Counted from the stretch's first letter, positions 34,790-46,142 are shown. The stretch: 64,000 nt of DNA from Campanula takesimana (GCA_026119855.1 JAOWBW010000249.1:1302001-1366000); one strand, 5' to 3'. The notes: generated by a model not told the origin, from the sequence alone. A program made the numbers and translations.

Positions 34790-35510
34790 ATAGGCCCTTC
34801 TCGTTCTACTCCTAATCAATGGTGTCACTCTAGAGGGTACGATCAAGTTTTAGTGTCCCCGGCGGAGTTATGTGCAACATTGGAAGCTTCCTCAATTCGG
34901 CACCGAAGGTCTCAAGGGGCTTCGCAATCTACAATCTTTTGGGCTACGGCATTACAGTGATACAAGCAAGGGGCAATATTGGGGCTTCGCAACCGACAGT
35001 CTTTCGGGACAACAATGCTCAAGCAATGCAATGTGGAAAAGTCTTATATGAGAGGGATCAAACTTCAATGGTCCTTCAACACTTCCAGTCAAAAGGCCTC
35101 TTGGTTTTAAATGAAGGCTCCGATGATATGAATGAATTTGATGATTCTTGTTAGAACTCACAGCGAGATTATGAAGGAAGACTTAGAGAAAAGGAAAAAG
35201 ATTCAATATGCTCGACTCACCCGGCTGAGTTATAGCGGGCAATGCCAATATGTTAACTCTATAAGTAGAGTTACGGCCAATCCCAATGTTTTTGCAATAT
35301 AGCACCCCCTTCTCCAAGATCAAAAGCACAGGCTGCATCCGAAGACCCGCCGTCGGTTCAACTCAAGAAGACTCAAGCAAACATACCGTTCAAGACTTTA
35401 TCACACCAAGACCTTATCATCTGCAACAACATCACCATCTCCCACGAGACGTCTCCCGAAGACCGTACTACATTTTCAACATGGACCTTCCGCCATTTGG
35501 GTATCTGTTA
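34790..35510 (+). pseudogene. Element C protease-upstream fragment
   Basis: Scattered frames match the region just before the protease in A: LNEGSDDMNEFDDSC (A: LNEGSDGMNKLDNSC), SPRSKAQAASEDPPSVQLKKTQANI and MDLPPFG. Stops and frame changes separate them. The catalytic DGGS motif is not found after element G at 38097. Confidence 0.65.
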
Positions 35511-35515
35511 GTAAA

Positions 35516-35908
35516 TCAGACCCAAAAGATAAATAACAATGAACGCAAATCAACCAACATAGAATATACGTGGTTCACCAATCTCTATTGGCTACCTCCA
35601 CGGGAAAAGGGAAACAGATATTATTATGGCGGAGAACAATTACATGAGGATAATCACACTAATCTATGTTTGCATGAACTTTGATCACAAAGTTCCTAGC
35701 TATGCAAATCCCTAGATCTAGAATCACTGATCTCTCTCTCCATGTCAATTGAATCAAGCACAGAAAAATACTAGTTTATGGCTAGTATTTATAGGCTAGA
35801 GACCTAAACCAGAAGACAGAAGGAGTCCTTAATTAAATCCCATAAAGGATTTAATTACTTTCATTTTTCTTCTCAAATTTGACATATTCAAAGTCATTTA
35901 CTCTAACA
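35516..35908 (-). repeat. Element G 3' LTR
   Basis: 393 bp, direct repeat of 37687-38091. A minus-strand GCCTATAAATAC TATA box lies near 35786-35797. Confidence 0.9.
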
Positions 35909-36198
35909 ATCTCCACCTTGACTTTGAATCTCCCCTAATAATTCAGATGCACGAGCTTCCGACATAGACTCCACCTTGAGCCACATCCCTCGTACCAGAT
36001 TTTTCAACCTTTGCCTCAGTCTGTCTTTCATCAAAGACACTAGATTTGTCCTCCGGACAACTAGATTTTTCGCGCGCGCCGTGTATCTTCAAGACACTCA
36101 GAATTTGCCTCACCAGGCAAACAACTTTGTCCTCTGGACAATCAGATTTTCTGCATGCAATGTATCCTACGGACACTCAGAATCACCCCAACGGGAAA

Positions 36199-36711
36199 TT
36201 AACAGTCATTCAGACGTGGCCCATCCAGTCGACATTGGATCTTGCCAACCATGACTGGTACAATTGGTATGTGTTGATCTTCTAGCCGTGGCTTGCCCAG
36301 TTCACTCCGGCCTAGAGTAAAACGATGCTCCACCTGCTCGCCAACGCCCTCACCAATCTCAGAACCTTGGAGGATGAACAAGGAATCTTTTCTTCCGCCC
36401 TTCAAAATCACATCCGAACCTTTGTAGACATCCAGAACTCCACCTTCACCTTTAAAACTGTATCCCTTCTTGTCCAACCGACTAAGTGATACCAGATTCT
36501 TTGCTACTTGTGAAACGTGTCTCACCTTGTTCAATGTGAGATATTTATCACCAGAAGTTCTCACCCTTATAGAGCCCATCACAACTACTTCGCAGATAGA
36601 TCCATTAGCCATATAAATATGGTCTCCATCCTTCTGCTCATACGTTGTAAACTGCTCTTTGCGTGAACACATGCGATAAAACCTCTCGAATCTAGAACCA
36701 TGCAACTTCAT
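36199..36711 (-). pseudogene. Element G copia protease/GAG-preintegrase fragment
   Basis: About 170 codons with YMANGSICEVVVMGSIRVRT, TLNKVRHVSQVAKNLVSLSRLDKKGYSF and GEGGVLDVYKGSDVILKG, which is the stretch after the copia protease active site. The D-S/T-G itself, the HxxxH..CxxC zinc part, integrase and RT are absent. The frame has no clear ATG of its own context and is probably a remnant of the parent element. Confidence 0.75.
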
Positions 36712-37084
36712 TGCAAGCTTCTTCTTCGGTCACCAGGGCATAATCACCATCCTCATTCAGTTTGTCATTGCTCGCCATCACTGCAGCTAACTCAGAATTC
36801 TTCAGACGCGGAGTCAGAAGTACAACTTTGAAATCTAACAAGATTATTGCCTCGGGCAACACAGATTTTGTATCTACTTCTATATCACTAGAATAGACTA
36901 CAACAGATGTTAGATCTTCAAATTATACCAGACATCTAACTTCTGATCACAGAACCCTAGCTTCAAATCTCCGTCTTCAGATGTAGATACTAGACACCGA
37001 AACGTTCTAGATGTGTTCTTGGATCACCACCGAACACCAGAAGAACTTTCAGATTCAGATCTACCAGATTTGCTATTTCTAGCA

Positions 37085-37232
37085 CAGATTTCTGCACGGA
37101 CACTGCACGCGGACTGCACAAAAGAAACTGCACGCGATCTGCACCAAAACTGCACGCGACCTGCACCAAGATTGCACGCAAACTGCACTGTTTCTGCACG
37201 CGATCTGCATTTTTTCTGCCCTGCGATCTGCA
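37085..37232. repeat. CTGCACGCGATCTGCA short repeats in element G leader
   Basis: About ten imperfect copies of CTGCACGCGA/CTGCACCAAAA at 15-20 bp spacing between the PBS and the coding remnant. Non-coding. Confidence 0.75.
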
Positions 37233-37686
37233 TGCCCAATGCATTATCTTCTATCAAATAATAAACTTGTTCTTCCCGTCAGACTTGTTGATTTTCTTGT
37301 CCATCCCGGAATCCATCTCTTCTATCGCAGTGGAATGCCCTGATCTTTCTCAACTAACCAGGCTTTAGTGCTAATAAGAGAAATCGCAACAAGAAATTCC
37401 AAACGCATACAATCAAAGACAAAACACCAACATCTTCTGTCTGGATACAATTTCGGATTCTACATACCTCAAAATTCGATCTCCACCGTTCAGATCGAAG
37501 ATCTCTGAGTTCCGAAGCTACTCACAGAAAATCAGCACGATCCAACGGTTAACGAATGTGCTACGCCTTTTTCTTCACCGCTGCGCTGGATAAAAACGGA
37601 CCAGAAACTGCTACCTTGTTTTTCTTCGATCTTGGATCTCTTCCGTCGAAGCTAATTCTCCTTTTCAACCAAGCTCTGATATCACT

Positions 37687-38091
37687 TGTTAGTAAATCAT
37701 ACCCAAAAGATAAATAACAATGAACGTAAATCAACCAACACAGAATATATGTGGTTCACCAATCTCTATTGGCTACCTCCATGGGCAAAGAGAAACAGAT
37801 ATTATTATGGCGGAGAAACAATTACATGAGGATAATCACACTAATCTATGTTTGCATGAACTTTGATCACAAAGTTCCTAGCTATGCAAATCCCTAGATC
37901 TAGAATCACTGATCTCTCTCTCCATGTCAATTGAATCAAGCACAAAAAAAATACTAGTTTATGGCTAGTATTTATAGGCTAGAGACCTAAACCAGAAGAC
38001 AGAAGGAGTCCTTAATTAAATCCCAAAAAGGATTTAATTACTTTCATTTTTCTTCTCAAATTTGACTTATTCAAAGTCATTTACTCTAACA
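37687..38091 (-). repeat. Element G 5' LTR
   Basis: 405 bp, partner of 35516-35908, adjoining the PBS at 37669-37684. Confidence 0.9.
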
Positions 38092-38096
38092 GTATC

Positions 38097-39582
38097 AACC
38101 ACAAAAAGGGCCATCCATCTCCAAGCAGAGAAAGAAGGAGATCGCCTTCAAGAGTTCTTCCTAATAGCGCCATCCGCTCCCAACACAATGCTAAGCCGAT
38201 TCCAAGAAAATTTGAGGCTTCACACCAAAAAGTCTCCACATCCCGCCATATACAAACTTGATAAGCCCATGACATTTGGGGCTTAGCAATCTCTCAAAGC
38301 TTGGTATCAATGATTTTCTCTTGGGGCTTGCCCACGTCGACAACAAAAGACAGTTTATTTGAATGGGCTAAGAGTTGATTCATCTTGGGGCTTCATAAGC
38401 CACTCAAAGTTCAGCATTCGAGGGGCTTTACAATCAAAAACCCCTTGGCATCTCGGCATCAATAGTCCTTTTGAATCCCCATAAACGACAAATCTCTTGG
38501 GGCTAGACATCAATTTTCATTGGACACCGCGGCGACAACATTCAAGCGAGGCAATCCGGACTTCGATCGAACATGACTTGATATTGGGTTGGCTTTACAA
38601 ACACACAATGGTCAAAATGGTTCACCCACGAACTAAAAAAATAAAAAATATCTTTTTCCCACATGTGTACATATTCTATTCCTACAAAAAGACAAAAAGA
38701 ATTTTTCTTTTCTTTTTCTTTGTCTCCTTATTTGCGCAAAAATATGTGCATCATTTTATCTTGTTCCTAGCTTCCTCCCTAGCATTCCCCAGCATCCTTG
38801 AACTACGCTGGTCTGATTCCTTCCAAGGGATATGTAGGCAGCCTTTTGGTACGACCAAGCCATCATCCGGAATACTGTCCCACCGACACTCCATCAAAAA
38901 CGAATTCGTCATCAAAGGCAGCGACACTCTCCACCAAAGGCAAAGACAACTCATCACCATCATCGGTTCATGGTCATTTTCCATCAAGGAATCCACCACC
39001 ACACCACTAATCCATTCAACGGCAATGGTAAGTAAAGGTATGAATACATCCGAGGCTTTCCTCAAATCACACCGCACACAAAATCACTTTCTCCATTCTT
39101 ACAAAAATTCTCTCTCATGCAAAACTGCTTTCAAAACACCTCACATCACAAGCACAATTTCTCTCATAACTGTCATTTCACATCTCATACATGTCGCAAG
39201 CACATATACCTTCAAAGCACACACTTAACAGGTACCACAACAAGGTCAATAACATCTGCAACACAAGGCACTTCATCCCCAGCAGAAAGTGATCCGCCGT
39301 CAACTACGCCTGCATCCCACAGAGTCAAACAATTACAGTTCAATGACAACAACTCGGTCCATGGTGAGCCGCAAAATCACCACCTTTCCATCAAGCAACA
39401 CAACAATATCACATATAGGAAGACGGAGCCTCGGTTCCCGTCATCAGCAAACGGAGCCTCGGTTCCCTTGCATTTCAAATTCTTGCTTTTATCGAGTCTT
39501 TTCTTTTTCTTGGTGATGTCCTAGGCGGATGTCTGTCTTTGGTCGGCGCATTTGCTTTGTAATCCACGCCACCGAGGGGCTC
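38097..39582 (+). other. Element C 3' region
   Basis: No RT or integrase. It has loose repeats of TTGGGGCTT (38277, 38313, 38380, 38492), stem-loop H5 (38803-38837), and from 39270 matches the 3' UTR of A, including a two-copy CGGAGCCTCGGTTCCC remnant at 39424-39468 and the polypurine tract CCACCGAGGGGCTC. A long open frame at 38497-39228 has no recognisable domain. Confidence 0.6.
38803..38837 (+). other. Conserved stem-loop, copy H5
   Basis: CTACG (38803-38807) with TGTAG (38833-38837, one G-U pair) and CCTT (38819-38822) with AAGG (38825-38828). The inner stem differs from all other copies on both arms yet still pairs. Confidence 0.6.
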
Positions 39583-40587
39583 TGTAGACACCCTGCCTTG
39601 GACCTCTCACCCCGATTGCACACTCGAATTTTGTGTTTCCCCCTCTTTTAAGTGTTTTCTGTTAGTTTCTGTTACTTTGGTTAAGTTCCAGACGGGCTCC
39701 GTTAAGTCCAGGGACTAAACTGAATAACAGTTCTAACTTTCTAGTCCATTCTGTCAAAATTTTCCTTTCAGAGTCGCGCGCCTCCGTCCCTTGAGGCCAG
39801 ACGCACGTGCCTTCCGCCGCCTAGGTGGGATGTGCGCGCTTCTGGGGTGTGTCAGTTACAGATTCTGTCCAAGAATCTCTCCCTTGCTCATTATACATGA
39901 TTTTGCCCGGGAAAGATTTCTTGGAGACTCCGTTTAGCTCCAAAACACACACATTTTCAACTATAAAAACCCCTCCAATCCATCATTAGAGGAGGAATTT
40001 TGCACCTTAGATTTTTCTTTAAACAAAGCTCTAGGCAATTTACAAAAGATATTCTCTCCAAGTATTCAACCTCTTCTTCAAGAGTTTTTTCAAGAGGTTC
40101 TCTTTGAAGGATATTATAGGTAAAATTTCTTAACTTTATTATTTATTTCTTCTAATTCTTCTAATTCTTCTTCTTCTTCAATCAATTGTGCAATCACCCC
40201 AAAACCATTTGGGACATGACACCAATGGCCCTTTCATTACATTGAATTGGCCTAGGAGTTATCTCCCTATATTCTAAACTATAAAACCCCCTTTTATCAT
40301 CATTCAAATAGGAAGAACACATCTATCTTTAAGGTGAATTATGAACAAACAAGACCGACATTGCTCGGGCGAAATGGGTGTTTAAGTACTTCCCATTTCG
40401 TAACCTACCCCCGAACCCCTCATCCCAAAGAATCTCTGTTTTCGTAAATCAAACATAGGCTCATAAACATTAGGTTTTCTTACGTTCCTCGAAAACGTGG
40501 GTGGCGACTCTAAAACACAATTAGACATCCTAGGGTAATCTGCGCGCTCTAGCCTAAAGCCGTGGGCTCCGTCCTGGGGTATCTACA
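39583..40587 (+). repeat. Element C 3' LTR
   Basis: 1005 bp, TGTAGACACC...GGTATCTACA, aligning along its length with the A and B LTRs. CTATAAAAACCCC at 39960-39972, with the GC-rich cluster 39770-39848 upstream. Confidence 0.9.
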
Positions 40588-41090
40588 GTAACAAGTGAGT
40601 GCTCACATGCTTAAAATAAAAGGTTATGTAGAGCATCTTGAGAAACTTGGCTATCCAATCCCATTGGAGCTAGCCACGGATCTCATTCTTAATTCATTGC
40701 CTAAAAGTTATAATCAGTTTGTGATGAATTATAACATGCATGGAATGGATAAGAATCTCTCCGAGTTGCATGGTATGCTTAAAACTGTGGAGATGAAGAT
40801 TGTGGAGAAAGGTTCTCATGTGCTCTTGGTTCATGATGGGAAGAAGGCTAGTGCCAAAACAAAGGGTAAGAAAGTTGTCAAACCCAAGATAAGCAAGGCA
40901 AAGGTTGCCAAGGCTTCTGAGGCATAACCCGATTCACAAAAGGATGCAATCTGTTTCCATTGTCAAGAAATTGGTCATTGGAAACGTAATTGCAAGGCTT
41001 TTAAGTAAGAGCAAAAGAAGAACAAGAGCAGTGGGACTGCATCGACTTCAGGTATCTATATGATAGATATTCTACTTTCTACCACTGATT
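40588..41090 (+). pseudogene. gag: copia-2 gag, C-terminal part
   Basis: Matches copia-3 gag from KMKGYVEHLEKLGYPIP through the Lys-rich tail. A TAA at 40925-40927 ends the frame just before PDSQKDAICFHCQEIGHWKRNC. This is the only one of the three copies with an intact CCHC knuckle, yet the knuckle lies behind the stop. A second stop follows in KAFK*EQKKN (near 41006). The N-terminal half is missing. Confidence 0.85.
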
Positions 41091-43725
41091 CTTGGGTATT
41101 GGATACCGGATGTGGTTCTCACATTTGTCTAAATGTGCAGTACTAAAGAATAGGAGACTACTTAAAGAGGGTGAAGTGGACCTACGAGTGGAGAATGGAG
41201 CAAGAGTTGCTGCATTAGCCGTAGGAACTTATGAAGTCACTTTACCTTCCGGTTTAATACTTGTTTTGAACAATTTCTATTATGTACCGGATTTAAATAG
41301 AAATATTATTTCAATTTCTTGTTTGGATAATGAAGGTTTTAAATTTCTTATTGAGAATAAGAGATTTTCTATTTATTTAAATGATGTGCTTTATGGTATT
41401 GCTAATTCATTTAATGGCCTTTATGTCTTGAATGTCAAGAATGAAAATAATGACAATGTCTATCATGTAAATAAGAAATCTAAACCTAATGATGTTAATC
41501 ATACATATTTGTGGCATTACCGTCTTGGTCATATTAATGAGAAGCGTATCTCAAAACTCCATGGGGACGACCTTTTGGGTTCATGTGATCTTGAAACATA
41601 TGATACTTGCGAGTCGTGTCTTCTTGGAAAAATGACTAAGACACCTTTTACCAAGCTAGGTGAAAGGGAAAGAAACTTATTAGGGTTGATATATCCCGAT
41701 GTATGCGGACAATTAAGTAGAAATGCTAGGGGAGGATTTCAATACTTCATAACCTTTACTGATGATTATAGTAGATTTGGGTATGTTTACCTAATGAAAC
41801 ATAAAAGTGAAGCATTTGAGATATTTAGAATATTTCAAAATGAAGTAGAAAAACAACTTGGCAAAATTATTAAGGCACTTCGATCGGATCGAGGTGGAGA
41901 ATACTTGAGTCATGAATTCGATGACCATCTAAAGAATTGTGGAATAATTTCACAATTGACTCCACCCGGAACACCACAATGGAATGGTGTGTCTGAGAGG
42001 AGGAATCGGACCTTGTTGGACATGGTTCGATCAATGATGAGTCGAGTTGATCTTCCTTTATCCTTTTGGGGTTACGCTCTAGAAACCGCTGCTCTCAAAC
42101 TGAATCAAGTTCCAACTAAATTGGTTCAAAAGACTCCATATGAGATGTGGAGTGGAAAGAAACCTAGTTTGTCTTTTATGAGGATTTGGGGTTGCGAAGC
42201 TTTTGTCAAAAGACTTGTCTCCGACAAGCTAGCACACAAATCCGATAAATGTATTTTCGTAGGATATCCTACGGAAACTAAAGGATATTACTTTTACAAC
42301 CGAGAGGACAACAAGGTATTTGTTGCCCGTACTGGTGTCTTTCTAGAGAAACAGTTCCTCTCCAAAGAAATCAGTGGGAGTAAAATAAATCTTGAAGAAA
42401 TTCGAGACCCAGAAAATAACATTGAACCGATAGTGGAACAAGAACAAGAACCACAAGGAATTGTGGAAACTGTTCAAAATACACAAGTAACTCATAGATC
42501 TGGTAGGTTACGATCCGAGCCTGAGAGATATGGTTTTCTCGTAACGGATAGTAATGAGGTGGAGACCATTAATAATGATGAACCAACCACCTACCAAGAG
42601 GCGATGTCTTCTCCTGATTCGGATAAGTGGCTTGGAGCCATGCAATCCAAATTGCAATCCATGCAAGATAATCAAGTTTGGGACTTGATTGATGCACCCG
42701 AAGGTGTAAAAACCATAGGATGCAAATGGGTCTTCAAGAAGAAGACTGACATGGATGGGAAGGTGCATACTTACAAAGCTAGACTTGTAGCGAAAGGTTA
42801 TAGGCAAGTTCATGGTATTGACTATGATGAAACCTTTTCACCCGTAGCAATGATCAAGTCTATTAGAATTTTGCTTAACATTGCCGCATATCATGACTAT
42901 GAAATATGGCAAATGGATGTCAAAACCGCTTTTCTAAATGGAAAACTACAAGAGGATGTGTATATGACACAACCAGAAGGTTTTGAACAAGATTCTAAGG
43001 TATGCAAATTGCAAAGATCCATCTATAGATTGAAGCAAGCTTCTAGGAGTTGGAATCTTCATTTTGATAAATCGGTCAAAGAGTTTGGTTTCATCAAGAA
43101 CGAAGATGAACCTTCTGTTTACAGGAAGATTAGTGGGAGCATAGTGCTATTCCTTATTTTATATGTGGATGACATATTACTCATTGGAAATGACATTCCT
43201 ACACTTCAGTCTGTAAAGACTTGGTTAGGAAAGTGCTTCGCAATGAAAGATATGGGTGAAGCCGCATACATTTTTGGCATTAAGATATACAGAGATAGAT
43301 CAAGGAAGCTAATTGGTTTAAGCCAAAGTACATACATTGACGAGGTCCTTAGAAGATTCCGTATGGAAAATTCTAAGAGAGGAACCTTGCCAGTGTTACA
43401 TGGAGTTTCTCTAAGCAAGACTCAATGTCCTAAGACAAAAGATGAGCGTGAGAAAATGAATGATGTTCCATATGCTTTGGCAATTGGGTCCATCATGTAT
43501 GCCATGATTTGTACTAGGCCGGATGTATCTTATGCCTTGAGCATGACAAGTAGATATCAATCCGACCCCGGTGAAAATCACTGGATGGCTGTAAAAGCGA
43601 TTCTTAAGTACTTGATAAGGACTAAAGATTCGTTTTTGGTCTCTGGAGGAATGGAAGATGATCTCGTGGTAAATGCTTACACGGATGCAAGCTTCCAAAC
43701 TGACAAAGACGACAGTCGATCGTAA
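41091..43725 (+). pseudogene. pol: copia-2 pol: protease end, integrase, RT, RNase H start
   Basis: The protease motif VLDTGCGSHIC sits at 41098-41130, then a one-base deletion near 41140 shifts frame. From there some 860 codons stay open. GAG-preintegrase is HTYLWHYRLGHINEKR..CESCLLGKM. The integrase core has FTDDYSRFG (Asp), RSDRGGEY (Asp) and VSERRNRT (Glu). RT has KWVFKKKTDMDG, FSPVAMIKSIRILL, QMDVKTAFLNG and the catalytic YVDDILLIGND. RNase H starts with AYTDASFQTD. TAA at 43723-43725 stands where related elements normally have Gln, a likely C-to-T change. Order integrase before RT is the copia signature. Confidence 0.92.
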
Positions 43726-44137
43726 TCGGGTTTTGTGTTTATGTTAAATGGTGGAGCTGTAAGCTGGAAGAGTTCCAAGCAAAGTACAACCGCTGATTCT
43801 ACAATGGAAGCTGAGTATATTGCTGCATCGGATGCTGCAAAGGAAGCTGTTTGGATTAAGAAGTTCATCACTGGACTAGAAGTGGTTCCTAGTATTGCTA
43901 ATCCAATAAACCTTTATTGCGATAATAATTGTGCTATTGCTCAAGCAAAGGAACCAAGAGCACATACTTAGGCGTTTTCATATCATTCGAGAGATCGTTG
44001 ATAGGGGTGACGTGAATATATGCAGAGTACCTACTGATGACAATGTCACGGACCCGCTAACAAAGGGACTTCCACAAGCTAAAAATGATGGTCATGTTAG
44101 GTCCATGGATATTAGATACATGGGAGATTGTGCCTAG
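43726..44137 (+). pseudogene. pol: copia-2 RNase H, C-terminal part
   Basis: Continues after the stop as SGFVFMLNGGAVSWKSSKQST, STMEAEYIAASDAAKEAVW and LYCDNNCAIAQAKEP, the second half of copia RNase H. A frameshift near 43970 is followed by RRFHIIREIVDRGDVNICRV and DPLTKGLPQAK. The stop at 44135-44137 is at the normal end of pol. Confidence 0.88.
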
Positions 44138-44848
44138 GGCAAGTGGGAGATTGTTGGTGTTGGTTCCCTAGGCACATTTAATAAACATTGTAATTATTAT
44201 CACTTATTTCATATTAATAAAGATATGTTTTGATTATTATTGTTGTTCATGTTTACTTATAATAATCTCCATCCCTATTGCTTGTTTGGTATTAGTATAA
44301 AGGCTAAATGATCATGTTAGATTTATGGGTACTTGTTTAGTACTGGACATGACCCGCTCTATGAGATTTATGTCATGGTCAATGTCATACATATATCTCA
44401 TATTAGTTGTGTCATTTGAATCCTTAGACATGAAGTTATTATGGTCTTCCACTTGATGAACATTATGTTTGACATATTCAAACGCTACCTTTAACCGGGT
44501 AGTTATAAAAGGTATGATTTGCATAATCGGATTCATGTAGGGAAGAATAATAAGCTAAATGGATTTGTCCCTCTACGGAGAGATGTCAAGCTTGGGCCTC
44601 TCATAGGAATGATGTTGATGAAAATGTTCGGTCGGACTCAAATGATTGGATTGGATTAATGTCATTTGGATTATCAACATATTCGGAATCGAGAAAGTAT
44701 TGAACAAAGACAAGTTGACTTGTTGACCATGACTTGTGTTCAATGACATTGTGGACAAAAAGATTGTGACATATTCTAAAGGAATGCGAACTTGTATCTA
44801 GTTATACTATTTGGGTAGGTATGATGGTTTGCTAGAACCTAATCATAT

Positions 44849-45276
44849 TGATGTCGAATGAAACCTTGAGATTATTACCGAACGGAAAAATAAGATGCAA
44901 TGGGTTACGAACCCTGGATAAATTGCTCTTCGGCAAATTTACTATTTTCAATAATCAAAGTCTAATTTTCGGATTACACATTTAGACCTATTTTATAGTG
45001 CCTATAAAATTAGGGAATTAAGAAATAACCTCCTAAAATAAAGCCTAACCTATAAGGTAACATATTAGGACTTAAAAACTAGTAAATTGACTCAAAATCT
45101 ATTCTAAAACAACCTATAATTCTACTAGGAATATTAATTCCGAAAATACTAATAAAAAGGATACTAATAATAAAAATAAAAGTTTAAATATATTACAATA
45201 TTAATCTTCATTGTTGCTGAACACATCCTGCTTCCATAATTCATTGCTTGATCAACTTTATACTCATACTGCATCA
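44849..45276 (-). repeat. Element H 3' LTR
   Basis: 428 bp, direct repeat of 46143-46575. It contains the last 38 codons or so of the element's ORF. Confidence 0.92.
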
Positions 45277-46108
45277 TTCTCTCCTTCTTAGAAAAAAATG
45301 TACCTCGAATTTTGGTTGTTGCTACTGAAATTAACTCTTGAAATTCAGTCTTCAACCGTTGACGAACTGTGTATTTAACATTACTTTTCAGCACACCCAT
45401 CCAATCAGCCCAATAATATGTAACATAATCCTCAAGGAACAATTTCTTGATAGGTTCATGACAAATCTTACCCCAGAACAATAAATCAAATGGATCTTCA
45501 TACGTAGAAAAATACTTAACGAATCCAAAATTCCACAGCAATTCATCATAAGGGAATTTTAAACAAGGTGTTTTTGGATCAACCGAGTATGATGTCTCCG
45601 CTTGACAAAATTCGCAGTCACATGTGTCAAAAACTGGAGGTTTTGACCAATCAACAAAGTTATCAAAATTTGCAGAAAAAACGAAAGGTGATGATAAATC
45701 ATCAAAAACCCTTTCAACAGTATCAATAGATAATGGGTCGCAAAATTCATCAAGAAGTGCCTTACCTTCAACCCTCGGACTCTCGATCTCTGTATCGATA
45801 TCCTCGGAAGGATTTGCCTTGTTCCTGAACCCAATTTCTTGATCCCGGATGAAGGGAGTGACCCCTTCTTGAAACTCCACGTCCTCAGATGATACCTCTG
45901 AATCCGAACCCATACCCGGTGGATGCTCAATAGCCCCTTCCACGCGCGCTTGGAAATTCTGGAGTTGTTGAATCTGCCTTCGCATTTCGTCTATCTCAAT
46001 ATCACGTAGGTCACGTTTGCGATGATGATCATCCTCATGGGGATCCACTCCACGGTCCCTTCCGCGACCACCTCTTCCACCACGAAGAGCACGCCCTCGT
46101 TCGGCCAT
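45164..46108 (-). CDS. Element H ORF, unknown protein (314 aa)
   Basis: Open from ATG 46108 (MAERGRALRGGRGGRGRDRG) to the stop at 45164. The N-terminus is Arg/Gly-rich and basic, followed by RDIEIDEMRRQIQQLQNFQARVEG, a coiled-coil-like stretch that resembles the N-termini of some gypsy Gag proteins. The middle is acidic (SDSEVSSEDVEFQEG, PSEDIDTEIESPRVEG), then FANFDNFVDW-like aromatic patches, CDCEFC and LWNFGFVKYFSTYEDPFDLLFW. There is no CCHC knuckle, protease or RT. The last part reads through the polypurine tract (KKERMM) into the 3' LTR. An RNA-binding or Gag-like role is only a guess. The frame has no stop in 314 codons, unlike most neighbours. Confidence 0.6.
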   Translation of the reverse strand: MAERGRALRGGRGGRGRDRGVDPHEDDHHRKRDLRDIEIDEMRRQIQQLQNFQARVEGAIEHPPGMGSDSEVSSEDVEFQEGVTPFIRDQEIGFRNKANPSEDIDTEIESPRVEGKALLDEFCDPLSIDTVERVFDDLSSPFVFSANFDNFVDWSKPPVFDTCDCEFCQAETSYSVDPKTPCLKFPYDELLWNFGFVKYFSTYEDPFDLLFWGKICHEPIKKLFLEDYVTYYWADWMGVLKSNVKYTVRQRLKTEFQELISVATTKIRGTFFSKKERMMQYEYKVDQAMNYGSRMCSATMKINIVIYLNFYFYY

Positions 46109-46142
46109 CAATATCGATACCCGCCAGGAATCTGATACCAAA

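Larger units (their letters stand above)
35516..38091 (-). mobile_element. Element G: internally deleted copia derivative
   Basis: 2576 bp, with LTRs 35516-35908 and 37687-38091 (about 97 percent alike by eye; TGTTAG...CTAACA ends), perfect GTATC duplications (35511-35515, 38092-38096), an initiator-Met-type PBS (37669-37684, minus TGATATCAGAGCTTGG) and a polypurine tract (minus AAGGTGGAGAT at 35909-35920). The inside holds only a protease/GAG-preintegrase fragment. Non-autonomous. Confidence 0.9.
32769..40587 (+). mobile_element. Element C: pol-less Tat derivative
   Basis: A plus-strand relative of A with its 5' part cut by family 2. It holds a gag fragment (32772-33097), a stretch matching the post-integrase spacer of A, a protease-upstream fragment (34790-35510), the nested element G, a 3' UTR matching A and a 3' LTR. 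No RT, RNase H or integrase motif is found between gag and LTR. It is inserted in copia-2 gag; GTAAC (40588-40592) is the likely target site. Confidence 0.75.
40588..44151 (+). mobile_element. copia-2: Ty1/copia body
   Basis: A plus-strand copia internal region from mid-gag to the polypurine tract AAGTGGGAGAT (44141-44151), followed by the shared LTR at 44152. Its 5' part was displaced by element C. It is the most complete copia pol in the window, though broken by several lesions. Confidence 0.9.

Noticed and set aside
36974..37261. Overlapping 77-84 codon frames over the CTGCACGCGA words
   Set aside because: Open in three frames because of the short repeat; no protein support.
38497..39228. 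243-codon plus-strand open frame in element C
   Set aside because: Composition is low-complexity (Thr, Ser, His, Phe rich), starts in anonymous DNA, runs through stem-loop H5 and matches no Tat protein. Kept only as unexplained sequence in the element C finding.
45559..45930. Second minus-strand frame inside element H
   Set aside because: Shadow of the 314-codon ORF in another frame, with no start context or domain.
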